From: CAXSBR01 sp964252015
GTDB lineage: Bacteria; Actinomycetota; Actinomycetes; Mycobacteriales; Jatrophihabitantaceae
Assembly: GCA_964252015.1 (NCBI GenBank)
Contig: CAXULW010000009.1
Coordinates: 82,797 to 146,796 of the forward strand
Length of the DNA: 64,000 nt
Reading direction: 5' to 3'
Part shown: in pieces, positions 51,436-59,568 of the stretch
Layout of the letters: each line of letters begins with the position of its first letter
Numbering within the stretch: the stretch's first letter is position 1
The notes under the pieces: generated by a model
Told to the model about the DNA's origin: nothing
The model's database searches: none
The model's input: the letters and a program-made list of their open reading frames with translations, nothing else
Made by a program: the position numbers and the translations under genes

Positions 51436-51627
51436 GCACTCACCCTATGCACCGTCGGCCGCACTCGAGGACGTGCCGCCTCGCTGCGTCAGCGTCGCGG
51501 CCGGGGTGAGCCGATCGCGACGGGACCGTTGATATCCTCGCCAGGTTGCCCCGGATTGGGTCTTTCTTGCTGTCGCCGTCGCCCAGCCCACGATCCGACG
51601 ACGTTGCGCACGGAAAGGACGGGCACC

Positions 51628-53547
51628 GTGACCGACAGCGTGATCACGCAGATCTCATGGGCCCGCGTGCATCTCACGCTCACGGTGTCGGTGGATCTGG
51701 CCGCGGCGCTGGCCGAGCCGCCCGCGGACGCCGACGCGGACGGGGTCCCGAGCGAGGTCCGTAACGACACGATATTCGACGCCGAGGCCGGCCCCCGGCT
51801 CGTGGATTCCGATCCGGATGATCCGGCCGCCGCGCCGGATGACGACGCTCTGGCCGCCACCCTGGAAAGCGGTACCGATGCCGAGGCCGCCGCCCTGGCC
51901 GCCATGGAGCCGGCGGTGGACGAACTCAGCGCGCATGCACCCGGCGAGCCGGACGTGGTCTTCAAACTCGTCAGCGGTAAACGGGCTTTGTCCATACCCA
52001 CGCGCAGGCTGGAGTCAGGCCTCTACCAGCTCGACATCAACGTCATCAATATCCGTTCGCGGCGCCAGATCCCCGACGGCACCTGGCGCGTGGTCCCCTA
52101 CGTCGGTGACCGGCGAGCGCGGGCCGCGGGATTCGCATTGGACCGGGCGGACACCCTTCCCGGTGCGTCGCGGACATTCCTGTTCGACCGCAACCGGGCT
52201 GCCTACATCGTCAGCGTCGGCTTGTCCGAGGACGACGATCCTGCGTTCTTGCTGCGCACTTATCAAATGGCCCGCCAGGTCAAGGCGAGCCAGGCGATGA
52301 GGCCGCGGTTGTCGGTGCTCTTGCGCCGGCGGCTCCTTCCCATCTCCCTGCGGATCAAGGTCGCGAACCAGTGGTACCGACTCGCGCACCGGTTCCGTCC
52401 GCCGCCCGGCAACCGGATCCTGTTCGCCTCCGAGGCCCGGCTCAGCATGGGCGGCAACCTGCTCCGTATTCGCGACCGGATGGTCGAACGGGGGTTGGAC
52501 CGCCAATTCGACTTCAGCTATTCGTTCCGGGTGCCGCACACCGCCGACAAGTGGGGCACGCTGCGAGTCATCTACCTGTTGGCCACGTCCGACATCGTGC
52601 TCGTCGACGACTACTTCGGCCTGCTGGAGCCTTTGCACCTCGCGCCCGAAACGAAGATCATCCAAGCCTGGCACGCCGGCAGTGGTTTCAAGAACATCGG
52701 TTACAGCCGCTTCGGCAGCTACGGTTCACCGAAGTTGACCAACGCCCACCGCAAGTACACCTACGCGTTGACGGGGTCCAAACACCTCGTCCCGGTGTAC
52801 GCGGAGGCGTTCGGCATCGAGGAGTCCGCGGTCATCCCGACCGGGTTGCCCCGGATCGACACCTTCCTGGACCCGGCCCGGACCGAGGCGCTGACCGAGA
52901 AGTTCCGTCTCGACCATCCACACCTGACCGGCAAGAAGGTGATCCTGTTCGCTCCCACGTTCCGCGGTCGGGGCAGTCAGGACGCCTACTACGAATACGA
53001 CCTCATCGATTTCGCCCAGCTTTACGACGTCTGCGGCGAGGACACCGTCGTGCTCTTTCGCATGCATCACTTCATCCTCACGCCGGTGCCGATCCCGGCG
53101 CAGTACGCGGACCGGTTGTTCGACTTCAGCCACTTCCCCGATACGAACGACCTGCTGCACCTGACCGACATCCTCATCACCGACTACTCGTCGATCATCT
53201 ACGAATTCGCCCTGCTGGATCGGCCGATGCTTTTCCTGGCCTACGACAAGGAGATCTACGGGGCCACGCGGGGGTTCCACCGCGACTACGACCAGACCGC
53301 GCCGGGCAAGGTCTGCAACACGTTCGATGAACTGGTCAAGGCGTTGCGGGCCGAAGACTATGACCTGTGGAAGATCGACGAATTCCGCCGGGAAAACTTC
53401 GACGCCATCGACACCCACGCCGCCGATCGCGTCATCGACTGGCTGATCCTGGGCTCGCCGCCACAGCCCGACCAAGGCCTTTCTGCACGGGCGAGCGACG
53501 AGTCACCGAACGGTCGGCGGTCGGCGCCCGCGGCGGTGGGCGAGTGA
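51628..53547 (+). CDS. CDP-glycerol:poly(glycerophosphate) glycerophosphotransferase-like (TagF family)
   Basis: A 639-residue protein. The N-terminal ~210 residues are acidic and probably beta-rich, of no known function. The C-terminal part is the GT-B TagF domain: LVDDYFGLLEP, IIQAWHAGSGFKNIGYSRFG, TGLPRIDTFLDP, LFAPTFRGRG, LFRMHHF, LLHLTDILITDYSSIIYEFALLDRP (given in two blocks in the family). The DYSS and H residues bind the CDP-polyol. It should add polyol-phosphate units to a teichoic-acid-like polymer or capsule at the membrane. GTG 51628. It leads an operon with a TarI-like cytidylyltransferase and an SDR. Confidence 0.88.
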   Translation: MTDSVITQISWARVHLTLTVSVDLAAALAEPPADADADGVPSEVRNDTIFDAEAGPRLVDSDPDDPAAAPDDDALAATLESGTDAEAAALAAMEPAVDELSAHAPGEPDVVFKLVSGKRALSIPTRRLESGLYQLDINVINIRSRRQIPDGTWRVVPYVGDRRARAAGFALDRADTLPGASRTFLFDRNRAAYIVSVGLSEDDDPAFLLRTYQMARQVKASQAMRPRLSVLLRRRLLPISLRIKVANQWYRLAHRFRPPPGNRILFASEARLSMGGNLLRIRDRMVERGLDRQFDFSYSFRVPHTADKWGTLRVIYLLATSDIVLVDDYFGLLEPLHLAPETKIIQAWHAGSGFKNIGYSRFGSYGSPKLTNAHRKYTYALTGSKHLVPVYAEAFGIEESAVIPTGLPRIDTFLDPARTEALTEKFRLDHPHLTGKKVILFAPTFRGRGSQDAYYEYDLIDFAQLYDVCGEDTVVLFRMHHFILTPVPIPAQYADRLFDFSHFPDTNDLLHLTDILITDYSSIIYEFALLDRPMLFLAYDKEIYGATRGFHRDYDQTAPGKVCNTFDELVKALRAEDYDLWKIDEFRRENFDAIDTHAADRVIDWLILGSPPQPDQGLSARASDESPNGRRSAPAAVGE

Positions 53548-53575
53548 CCCCGTCCCGCGCGCCCGGAACCGGCCC

Positions 53576-54292
53576 GTGAACGTCGCCGTCGTCTTCGCCG
53601 GCGGCGTCGGCTCCCGGATGGCGGCGCGAGCACTGCCGAAGCAGTTCCTGGAAGTGCACGGCAAGCCGATCATCATCCATACCCTGCAACACTTCGAGAA
53701 CCATCCCGACATCGACGGCATCGCCATCGCCATCCTGCCCACGTACCGCGACCACCTGAGCAAGCTGCTCAAACGGTACGAGATCACCAAGGTCCGCTGG
53801 ATCGTCGACGGGGGCGCCACCGGGCAGGCCTCGCGGCACGCGGGGCTGCAGGCCGTGGCCGCGGACTGCCCCGAGAACACCGTCGTGCTCATCCACGACG
53901 GTGTCCGTCCGCTGATCACGGCCGCGCTGATCAGCGAGAACATCGACAGCGTCGAGCAGAACGGGTCCGGCGTCACCTGCACGAAGTTCAACGAGACCGT
54001 GGTGTGGTCGCAGGGCCAGCGGCTGGACCGGGTGATCCCGCGCGAGTTCATCTACGCCGCGCAGGCCCCACAGAGCTTCCGGTTGGGCGAGATCCTCGAT
54101 CTCTACGACCGTGCCGTGGCCGACGGGATGGCGGATTCCGTCGACTCCGCCACGTTGATGTACCACTACGAGCGGCCGGTGTTTCGCGTCGACGGGCCGC
54201 GCTCGAATATGAAGATCACCACCGCGGAGGACTTCTACATCTGCCGCACCTTGTTCGAGATCATCGAGAACCAGCAGATCGTCGGGCTCTGA
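53576..54292 (+). CDS. TarI/IspD-family cytidylyltransferase
   Basis: A 238-residue enzyme that couples CTP to a polyol or sugar phosphate. It has VVFAGGVGSRM (CTP loop, with the Gly-rich motif), LPKQFLEVHGKPIIIHTL, VDGGATGQASRHAGL, LIHDGVRPLIT and IYAAQAPQSFR. LPKQFLEVxGKPIIIHTL is more typical of TarI (ribitol-5-phosphate or related) than of IspD. It presumably supplies the CDP-polyol used by the adjacent TagF-like enzyme. Start GTG 53576, 28 bp after the TagF stop. It overlaps the SDR gene by one base. Confidence 0.87.
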   Translation: MNVAVVFAGGVGSRMAARALPKQFLEVHGKPIIIHTLQHFENHPDIDGIAIAILPTYRDHLSKLLKRYEITKVRWIVDGGATGQASRHAGLQAVAADCPENTVVLIHDGVRPLITAALISENIDSVEQNGSGVTCTKFNETVVWSQGQRLDRVIPREFIYAAQAPQSFRLGEILDLYDRAVADGMADSVDSATLMYHYERPVFRVDGPRSNMKITTAEDFYICRTLFEIIENQQIVGL

Positions 54293-55347
54293 TGCCGGCC
54301 GCCACCGCGCCCGTCGTCGCCGCCGACCTCGCCGAGATCGTCGCCCGCGACCTGCCGTGGGACGTCCTGGCCGGTGCCACCGTGCTGGTCACCGGCGCCA
54401 GCGGGATGCTGCCCTCGTACGCGGCGCGGACCCTGCTGGCACTCAACGATCGGCACGACGCCGGCATCACCGTCATCGGCCTGGTGCGCAACGAGACCAA
54501 GGCCCGCGCCCTGCTGGGCGACGTCGTCGACCGCCCCGACTTCCGCCTGCTCGTCCAGGACGTCAGCCTGCCCCTGCCCTTGGACGGACCGCTCGACTAC
54601 GTCATCCACGGCGCCAGCGCGGCCCGCCCGGCCTTACACAGCTCGGATCCGGTGGGCACGATCCGGGCCAACATCCTCGGCTCGGTCAACCTGCTCGACC
54701 TGTGCGTGGCCAGGCGCAGCCGCGGCTTCGTCCTCATGTCCTCGGCTGAGGTCTACGGCCAACAGCCGGCGGGCACCGAGTTGATCGACGAGGCCGACTA
54801 CGGCGGCTTCGACATCCTCAACCCCCGGGCGTGCTACTCCGAAGGCAAGCGCGCGGCGGAAACGCTGTGCGCGGTCTATCAGGCCCAGCACGGCCTGACC
54901 GCGCGGATCGCCCGCTTCGGCCACATCTACGGTCCCGGGATGGCTCTGGACGACGGCCGCGTGCAGGCCGACTTCGCCGCCGATGTGGTGCGCGGCAACG
55001 ACATCGTCCTCAACAGCGCCGGCACGGCCGTACGCACATACACCTACGTGGCCGACGCGATCGCCGGCATGTTCTACGCCCTGCTGCGCGGGGACGAGAC
55101 CGCCTACAACGTCGCCGATCCCGCCGGGCTCGTCTCGATCCGCGAGCTGGCCCGGCTGTTCACCCAGGTGCGCCCGGAACGGGGTCTGCGGCTGGTGTTC
55201 ACCAACGCCGCCGACGAGCGCGCCTACAGCCCGGCGCCGGCCCAGGGCCTGAGCAGCGCCCGGCTGGCCCGGTTGGGCTGGCACGCCGACGTCGATCTGC
55301 CCACCGGCCTGGACCGGATGGTGACCGCGCTCGAAGCCGGTCGCTGA
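54292..55347 (+). CDS. NAD-dependent epimerase/dehydratase (SDR) in TagF/TarI operon
   Basis: A 351-residue extended SDR. NAD-binding LVTGASGMLPSYAART lies near residue 32 (GASGMLPS replaces the usual GxxGFIG, a departure), then VIHGASAARPAL, the catalytic SSAEVYG and YSEGKRAAETL (YxxxK), RFGHIYGPG, and VRTYTYVADAIAGMFYALL. It probably modifies the sugar or polyol joined by the TagF-like enzyme. Haemophilus fuses TarI to a TarJ-type SDR; here the genes are separate, but this SDR is of the extended class rather than TarJ. Its ATG shares one base with the TarI stop, so the two are coupled. Confidence 0.85.
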   Translation: MPAATAPVVAADLAEIVARDLPWDVLAGATVLVTGASGMLPSYAARTLLALNDRHDAGITVIGLVRNETKARALLGDVVDRPDFRLLVQDVSLPLPLDGPLDYVIHGASAARPALHSSDPVGTIRANILGSVNLLDLCVARRSRGFVLMSSAEVYGQQPAGTELIDEADYGGFDILNPRACYSEGKRAAETLCAVYQAQHGLTARIARFGHIYGPGMALDDGRVQADFAADVVRGNDIVLNSAGTAVRTYTYVADAIAGMFYALLRGDETAYNVADPAGLVSIRELARLFTQVRPERGLRLVFTNAADERAYSPAPAQGLSSARLARLGWHADVDLPTGLDRMVTALEAGR

Positions 55348-55364
55348 GCCGGGCCAAGGAGACG

Positions 55365-55553
55365 GTGGCCCGCCAGCCGGACGAGCATTACCGGCACGAC
55401 GGCGAGGTTCCCAAGCGGTACTGGAACCTCAGCCCGATCACGCCCGCAGGGGTGCGTCCGGCCTCGCTGGCCTGGGCCGCCCGCACCGCGCGAGGTCTTG
55501 CGGTCAAGGTGCGGCGGCGCTTAGTGGTCCGTGTTCCCCGCCCGGAGTTGTGA
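55365..55553 (+). CDS. Possible small basic protein downstream of the SDR gene
   Basis: An open frame of 62 codons starts at GTG 55365, with AAGGAG three bases upstream (short spacing), 17 bp after the SDR stop. The predicted protein begins VARQPDEHYRHDGEVP and continues KRYWNLSPITPAGVRPAS, with a basic end. Third-position G/C is high, as in its neighbours. No homologue is known to me. Its last 33 bases overlap the 3' end of the convergent MerR-type gene. If real, it is the last gene of the TagF/TarI operon. Confidence 0.35.
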   Translation: MARQPDEHYRHDGEVPKRYWNLSPITPAGVRPASLAWAARTARGLAVKVRRRLVVRVPRPEL

Positions 55554-55808
55554 GTTCTCGAGTTCCAAATCCAGCACCATCGCGATACCGGCCAGGTTCA
55601 AGCCCGCCTCCAACAAGTCACCGATACGGCGCAACCGGTCCAGGTCGTTAGCGCTGTAGCGACGGGTTCCGCCCTGCGTGCGCTCGGGTTCCAGCAGGCC
55701 CCGGGCCTCGTACAGGCGCAGCGTCTGCGCGCCCATGCCGACCAGCTCACCGGCGACCGAGATGCCGTACACCCCGCGCTCGTCGGCCGCCTCCGATGGT
55801 TTCGGCAC
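55521..55808 (-). CDS. MerR-family regulator, HspR-like
   Basis: A 95-residue protein with one MerR-type winged-helix domain. YGISVAGELVGMGAQTLRLYEARGLLEPER is read in two blocks of the family signature, followed by GGTRRYSANDLDRLRRIGDLLEAG and NLAGIAMVLDLELE. This is the HspR-type sequence used by actinobacterial heat-shock repressors. It is divergent from the Hsp20 gene and probably represses it. No HAIR box (CTTGAGT-type inverted repeat) is visible, but a tandem direct repeat lies before the Hsp20 gene. GTG 55808 with GGAGGG upstream is preferred to ATG 55856. Confidence 0.8.
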   Translation of the reverse strand: MPKPSEAADERGVYGISVAGELVGMGAQTLRLYEARGLLEPERTQGGTRRYSANDLDRLRRIGDLLEAGLNLAGIAMVLDLELENSQLRAGNTDH

Positions 55809-55924
55809 GCCACGGCCCTCCGTCGAAAAATTTGTTCCGCGTACTTGCCCCAGCATCCCACGAGTGATACAAAAAATCTATGGCGGTCACGGTAGATCCC
55901 CGCAGGGATCGGGTGGCCGACCAC

Positions 55925-55959
55925 AGCATCAGAAGACAACCAGCATCTAAAAGACAACC
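55925..55959. promoter_or_regulatory. Tandem direct repeat in the MerR/Hsp20 intergenic region
   Basis: AGCATCAGAAGACAACC (55925-55941) and AGCATCTAAAAGACAACC (55942-55959) are imperfect head-to-tail copies, ending 16 bp before the Hsp20 start. They may be operator sites or part of the leader. Confidence 0.5.
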
Positions 55960-55975
55960 AGTGGAGGTGGAAACG

Positions 55976-56404
55976 ATGCTGATGCGCACCGACCCTTTCC
56001 GGGAACTGGACCGACTCGCGCAGGCCTTGGGCACCAACGGGACGCTGGCCCGCCCGTCGGTGATGCCGATGGACGCGTGGCGAGACGGTGACACCTTCCA
56101 GGTCGAGTTCGACCTGCCGGGAGTCGACCCGGATTCGATCGAGTTGGACGTGGAACGCAACGTCGTCACGGTCAAGGCTGAGCGCCGGCCGCGGGCCGGC
56201 GACGCGGAACTGATCGCCGCCGAACGGCCCCGCGGGGTGTTCAGCCGGCAATTGATCCTGGGCGACAACCTGGACACCGAGCGCATCGACGCCGGCTATG
56301 ACACCGGCGTACTGACCTTGAAGATCCCGGTGGCCGAGAAGGCGAAGCCCCGCAAGATCTCGATCACCAGCAGCAACGACGACCGGCGCACCATCAACGC
56401 CTGA
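55976..56404 (+). CDS. Hsp20/alpha-crystallin small heat-shock protein
   Basis: A 142-residue small heat-shock protein of normal length. The N-terminus reads TDPFRELDRLAQAL, and the alpha-crystallin domain covers about residues 38-125 with FQVEFDLPGVDPDSIELDV, RPRGVFSRQLILGDNLD and GVLTLKIPVAE. The C-terminal IxI-like tail is KISITS. It holds denatured proteins in oligomers without ATP. ATG 55976 is chosen because GGAGGTGG precedes it; the 32 upstream codons of the open frame lie in the promoter region. It is divergent from an HspR-like gene. Confidence 0.92.
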   Translation: MLMRTDPFRELDRLAQALGTNGTLARPSVMPMDAWRDGDTFQVEFDLPGVDPDSIELDVERNVVTVKAERRPRAGDAELIAAERPRGVFSRQLILGDNLDTERIDAGYDTGVLTLKIPVAEKAKPRKISITSSNDDRRTINA

Positions 56405-56418
56405 GCGGCAGCGACGTC

Positions 56419-56751
56419 ATGACGACCACGGATGCCCGGTGCGACGCGGCTACCGAGGAAGAGTTTCTTGTGCTGGTCTTGTCCGACGAGGAGCTGGTCC
56501 GGGCGGAGTTCGACGCTATCGTCGCCGCGCAATGGGGTGCTCTGCCGCCCGATCCGGTGGAACGCGATGACGACGGCGAGCCCCCAGCGCAGCCACATCG
56601 GATCTACCCGGGTGGCTACGAGGAACCGTTGCCCACGCGGCGGCCGGACCCGCCGCTGGACCGGTGGCGGCGGCAACGCTCACCGCCGCTCCCGCCGCGG
56701 CCCGGTTCCACCGCTTCTGGTCAATTGACCCCGGATACGCGGGTCAATTGA
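56419..56751 (+). CDS. Small Pro/Arg-rich hypothetical protein downstream of Hsp20
   Basis: A 110-residue protein starting 14 bp after the Hsp20 stop, likely cotranscribed. The first ~45 residues look folded (EEFLVLVLSDEELVRAEFDAI); the rest is Pro/Arg-rich and probably unstructured. Small proteins with this start are found next to hsp20 genes in actinomycetes. The function is unknown. The last ten codons run into a large palindrome at 56719-56753. Confidence 0.6.
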   Translation: MTTTDARCDAATEEEFLVLVLSDEELVRAEFDAIVAAQWGALPPDPVERDDDGEPPAQPHRIYPGGYEEPLPTRRPDPPLDRWRRQRSPPLPPRPGSTASGQLTPDTRVN

Positions 56752-56753
56752 CC
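56719..56753. terminator. Doubled 12-bp palindrome, probable terminator or operator
   Basis: GGTCAATTGACC occurs at 56719-56730 and again at 56742-56753. Each copy is a perfect palindrome; together they form a 13-bp stem with a 9-base loop. It lies between the convergent small ORF and the DUF2867 gene, so it would terminate both. Confidence 0.7.
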
Positions 56754-56758
56754 AACAG

Positions 56759-57235
56759 TCAGCGGTTGGCGGCGCGGGTGAGCAGCAGCGGCTCGAGCCG
56801 GTGGTGGACCGGTGCGATCGCGGACCAGACCAACCGGGCCAACGGTCGCTCGTAGCGAACCATCGTGGTGACGGTTACCCGACCGTCGTCGACGACGAGC
56901 ACCTTGTGGGCGGTGACCAGGCTCGATGCCGCCTGCAAGGTGGTCGTCTGCCGGGTCGCGGTCTGCGGCGTGTTAGCGGCGATCCGCCAGCCCAGGACAT
57001 GATCCGGGGAGTTGCGAGGCCCGAGCCGCAACCGCAGGACAACCTTCCAGCCAAGGATGAGAAACCAGCGCAACACGACCGGTGCGCCTTCGAAAACCGA
57101 CCTGGCCCACTGCTCGGCCGATCGCGCGCCAGCGTCGGGAACGGAGACCGCAAAGGCACTCGCGTAGTCAGCCGCGCCACCGTCCGTCGCCACCCCCGCA
57201 GCCACGTCTACCCGGCGGGCACGGTGGGTCGGCAT
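56759..57235 (-). CDS. DUF2867 (SRPBCC-like) protein
   Basis: A 158-residue single-domain protein. It reads DYASAFAVSVPDAGARSAEQW, LGWKVVLRLRLGP, VLGWRIAANTP, VVDDGRVTVTTMVRYERPLARLVW and HHRLEPLLLTRA, the conserved pattern of the DUF2867 family, a START-like fold proposed to bind a hydrophobic ligand. No enzymatic residues are obvious. The conserved region begins near residue 20, so a start somewhat downstream of ATG 57235 cannot be excluded. It is divergent from serS with 112 bp between. Confidence 0.82.
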   Translation of the reverse strand: MPTHRARRVDVAAGVATDGGAADYASAFAVSVPDAGARSAEQWARSVFEGAPVVLRWFLILGWKVVLRLRLGPRNSPDHVLGWRIAANTPQTATRQTTTLQAASSLVTAHKVLVVDDGRVTVTTMVRYERPLARLVWSAIAPVHHRLEPLLLTRAANR

Positions 57236-57347
57236 AGCCCCAGAATGCCCTAGCCCCCCGGGGCTGTTCTAGTGCCGTCCTCTCGTCCCGGTCGCCAGCA
57301 CCACGCCGGAGAGTTTTCGGGTCGATGCCGGACGATAACCTGCAGAC

Positions 57348-58604
57348 GTGATCGACCTCCGCGCGCTGCGCGCCGACCCGGACGCCTTCCGGGCCTCTCA
57401 ACGCGACCGCCTGGCCGACGCCGCTGCGGTTGACGCCCTGCTGGCCGCGGACGATCGGCGGCGCGCCGCGGTGGCCGAGGCCGACGCCCTGCGCGCCGAA
57501 CAGAAGGAGATCGGCCGCTCGATCCGCAGCGCGGACGCCGAGACCCGTCCGCACCTGTTGGCCCGCGCCCGGGAGCTGGCCGGACGCGTCGGCGACGCCG
57601 AGACCGAGCAGTCCGACGCCGACGAGGCGCTGCGGGCGGCGCACCTGGCCGTGCCGAACCTGGTGGAGGACGGTGTCCCGGCCGGCGGGGAGGAGAACTT
57701 CGTCACCCTCGAACTCGTCGGCAGCCCGCCTGAGATCACCGACCCGCGCGAGCACACCGAGATCGGTGCCGCCCTGCGCGCGATCGACACCGAGCGTGGC
57801 GCCAAGGTCGCCGGCTCGCGCTTCTACTTCCTCACCGGCATCGGGGCCCAGCTCGAACTGGCCCTGGTGAACCTGGCCATGGCCCACGCCGACCGGTGGG
57901 GTTTCACGCCCGTCATCGCGCCGGCGCTGGTCAAGCCCGAGATCATGGAGGGCACCGGGTTTCTGGGTGCGCACGCCAGCGAGGTCTACCGCCTGGCCGA
58001 CGACGACCTCTACCTGGTGGGTACCAGCGAGGTCGCTCTGGCCGGCTACCACGCCAACGAGATCGTGGCCGACCTGCCGCTGCGTTACGCCGGGTTCTCG
58101 TCCTGCTTCCGCCGGGAGGCCGGCTCCTACGGCAAAGACACCCGCGGCATCATCCGCGTGCACTGGTTCGACAAGGTGGAGATGTTCTCCTACGTCGATC
58201 CCGACGAGGCCCGCGACGAGCACCAACGGTTGCTGGCCTGGGAACGCGAGTTCATGGACGCCCTGGAGCTGACCTACCGGGTGATCGACGTGGCCGCGGG
58301 CGACCTGGGCTCCAGCGCCGCGCGCAAGTTCGACATCGAAGCCTGGTTCCCGTCGCAGGGTGCGTACCGCGAGTTGACGTCGGCCTCGAACTGCACCACG
58401 TTCCAGGCCCGGCGGCTCAACATCCGGTCCCGCACCGAGCGCGGCACCGCGCCGGTGGCGACGCTGAACGGCACGCTCTGCGCGGTCGCGCGGACCATCG
58501 CCTGCCTGCTCGATCACCACCAGCAACCGGACGGCACGGTATACGTTCCCGCGGCGTTGCGGCCGTGGCTGGGTGGGCGCGAGCTGCTCAGCCCGCCTGG
58601 ATGA
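57348..58604 (+). CDS. serS: Seryl-tRNA synthetase
   Basis: A 418-residue class-II aminoacyl-tRNA synthetase. The N-terminal coiled-coil arm (about 28-100) contacts the long variable arm of tRNA-Ser. The catalytic core shows the TSEVALAGYH serine-binding region, motif 2 in GFSSCFRREAGSYGKDTRG, VHWFDKVEMF and motif 3 ending LNGTLCAVARTIACLLDHHQ. It charges tRNA-Ser with serine. GTG 57348 is followed by the conserved IDLRALRADPD. The downstream HAD gene starts within its stop (ATGA), so the two are translationally coupled. Confidence 0.96.
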   Translation: MIDLRALRADPDAFRASQRDRLADAAAVDALLAADDRRRAAVAEADALRAEQKEIGRSIRSADAETRPHLLARARELAGRVGDAETEQSDADEALRAAHLAVPNLVEDGVPAGGEENFVTLELVGSPPEITDPREHTEIGAALRAIDTERGAKVAGSRFYFLTGIGAQLELALVNLAMAHADRWGFTPVIAPALVKPEIMEGTGFLGAHASEVYRLADDDLYLVGTSEVALAGYHANEIVADLPLRYAGFSSCFRREAGSYGKDTRGIIRVHWFDKVEMFSYVDPDEARDEHQRLLAWEREFMDALELTYRVIDVAAGDLGSSAARKFDIEAWFPSQGAYRELTSASNCTTFQARRLNIRSRTERGTAPVATLNGTLCAVARTIACLLDHHQQPDGTVYVPAALRPWLGGRELLSPPG

Positions 58605-59518
58605 GCGGCGCTGTGTCCGACCCCACGGCGTCGGATCCCACGGCGTCCGACCCCACGGCGTCCGATCCCACGGCGGGCGAGCACGTCCGGCCCGTGCGCA
58701 TGGTCGCCAGCGATCTGGACGGCACCCTGCTGCACTCCGACGGCACCGTCTCCAGCCGAGCCCGGGAGGCGATCGAGGCGGCCGAGGCGGCCGGTCTCGT
58801 CATCGTGTTCGTCACCGGCCGCCCACCGCGCTGGCTGCACGACATCGCCGCCGCGACCGGCCACACCGGGGTCGCGGTGGCGGCCAACGGGGCGCTGCTC
58901 TACGACCTGCACACCGAGCAGGTCATCGCCGAGCACCTGCTCACCCCGGAAGCGCTGGCCGAAGTGTCCGATCGGCTACGCGAGGCGTTTCCCGACATCA
59001 CCTTCGGGGTGGAGTACGGGCTGACGTTCGGCCACGAGGCGCAGTACCGCCACGACTGGGAGATCACCCCGCTCACCGACCGGTCCGGGCGGCCGTTGCC
59101 CGAGGTGATCCAGGGCGAGCTGGCCGAGCTGATCCAACGTCCCGCGGCCAAGCTGTTGGCCAAGTCACGCGCGGCCGACCCGGACGAGTTCCTGATCGCG
59201 GCCGAGGCCGTGGTCGGCGACCGGGCCACCCTGACCCGCTCGGGGCGCGGGGCCCTGCTGGAAATTGCCGCCGCCGGGATCACCAAGGCCACCGGCCTGG
59301 CCGCCCTGGCCGAGCGGCACGGGGTCTCCCAGCAGGACGTGGCCGCGATCGGTGACATGCCCAACGACATTCCGATGCTCGTCTGGGCCGGCCACGGTTA
59401 CGCGGTCGACAACGCCCATCCCAGCGCCAAAGCGGCCGCCGACCACGTCGTGGCCAGCAACGACGACGACGCAGTGGCCGCCCTGATCGAGTCGATCCTC
59501 AGCGACTTCGGCGGATAG
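58601..59518 (+). CDS. HAD-superfamily (Cof-type) phosphatase
   Basis: A 305-residue HAD hydrolase of the Cof/C2-cap type. The nucleophile motif I is MVASDLDGTLLHSDG near residue 35, motif II is FVTGRPPR, motif III Lys is in GITKATGLAAL, and motif IV is IGDMPNDIPML. It dephosphorylates a small sugar or cofactor phosphate. The N-terminal ~27 residues consist mainly of four SDPTA repeats encoded by 15-bp units (58616-58675) and are not part of the fold. The start overlaps the serS stop. Its conserved place after serS in actinobacteria suggests a housekeeping role. Confidence 0.9.
   Translation: MSGAVSDPTASDPTASDPTASDPTAGEHVRPVRMVASDLDGTLLHSDGTVSSRAREAIEAAEAAGLVIVFVTGRPPRWLHDIAAATGHTGVAVAANGALLYDLHTEQVIAEHLLTPEALAEVSDRLREAFPDITFGVEYGLTFGHEAQYRHDWEITPLTDRSGRPLPEVIQGELAELIQRPAAKLLAKSRAADPDEFLIAAEAVVGDRATLTRSGRGALLEIAAAGITKATGLAALAERHGVSQQDVAAIGDMPNDIPMLVWAGHGYAVDNAHPSAKAAADHVVASNDDDAVAALIESILSDFGG
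58616..58675. repeat. 15-bp tandem repeat, four units
   Basis: Four 15-bp units of TCCGACCCCACGGCG type (58616, 58631, 58646, 58661) differ at one or two bases and encode SDPTA four times at the N-terminus of the HAD phosphatase. Confidence 0.95.
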
Positions 59519-59568
59519 CGTCGCAGCCACAACATTTGGCCGGGCCCGATCAAGCGACCAGAGCGCGC

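Noticed and set aside
57252..57265. AGCCCC-GGGGCT hairpin between DUF2867 and serS
   Set aside because: It lies between divergent promoters where a terminator has no role, and such short GC stems are common by chance here.
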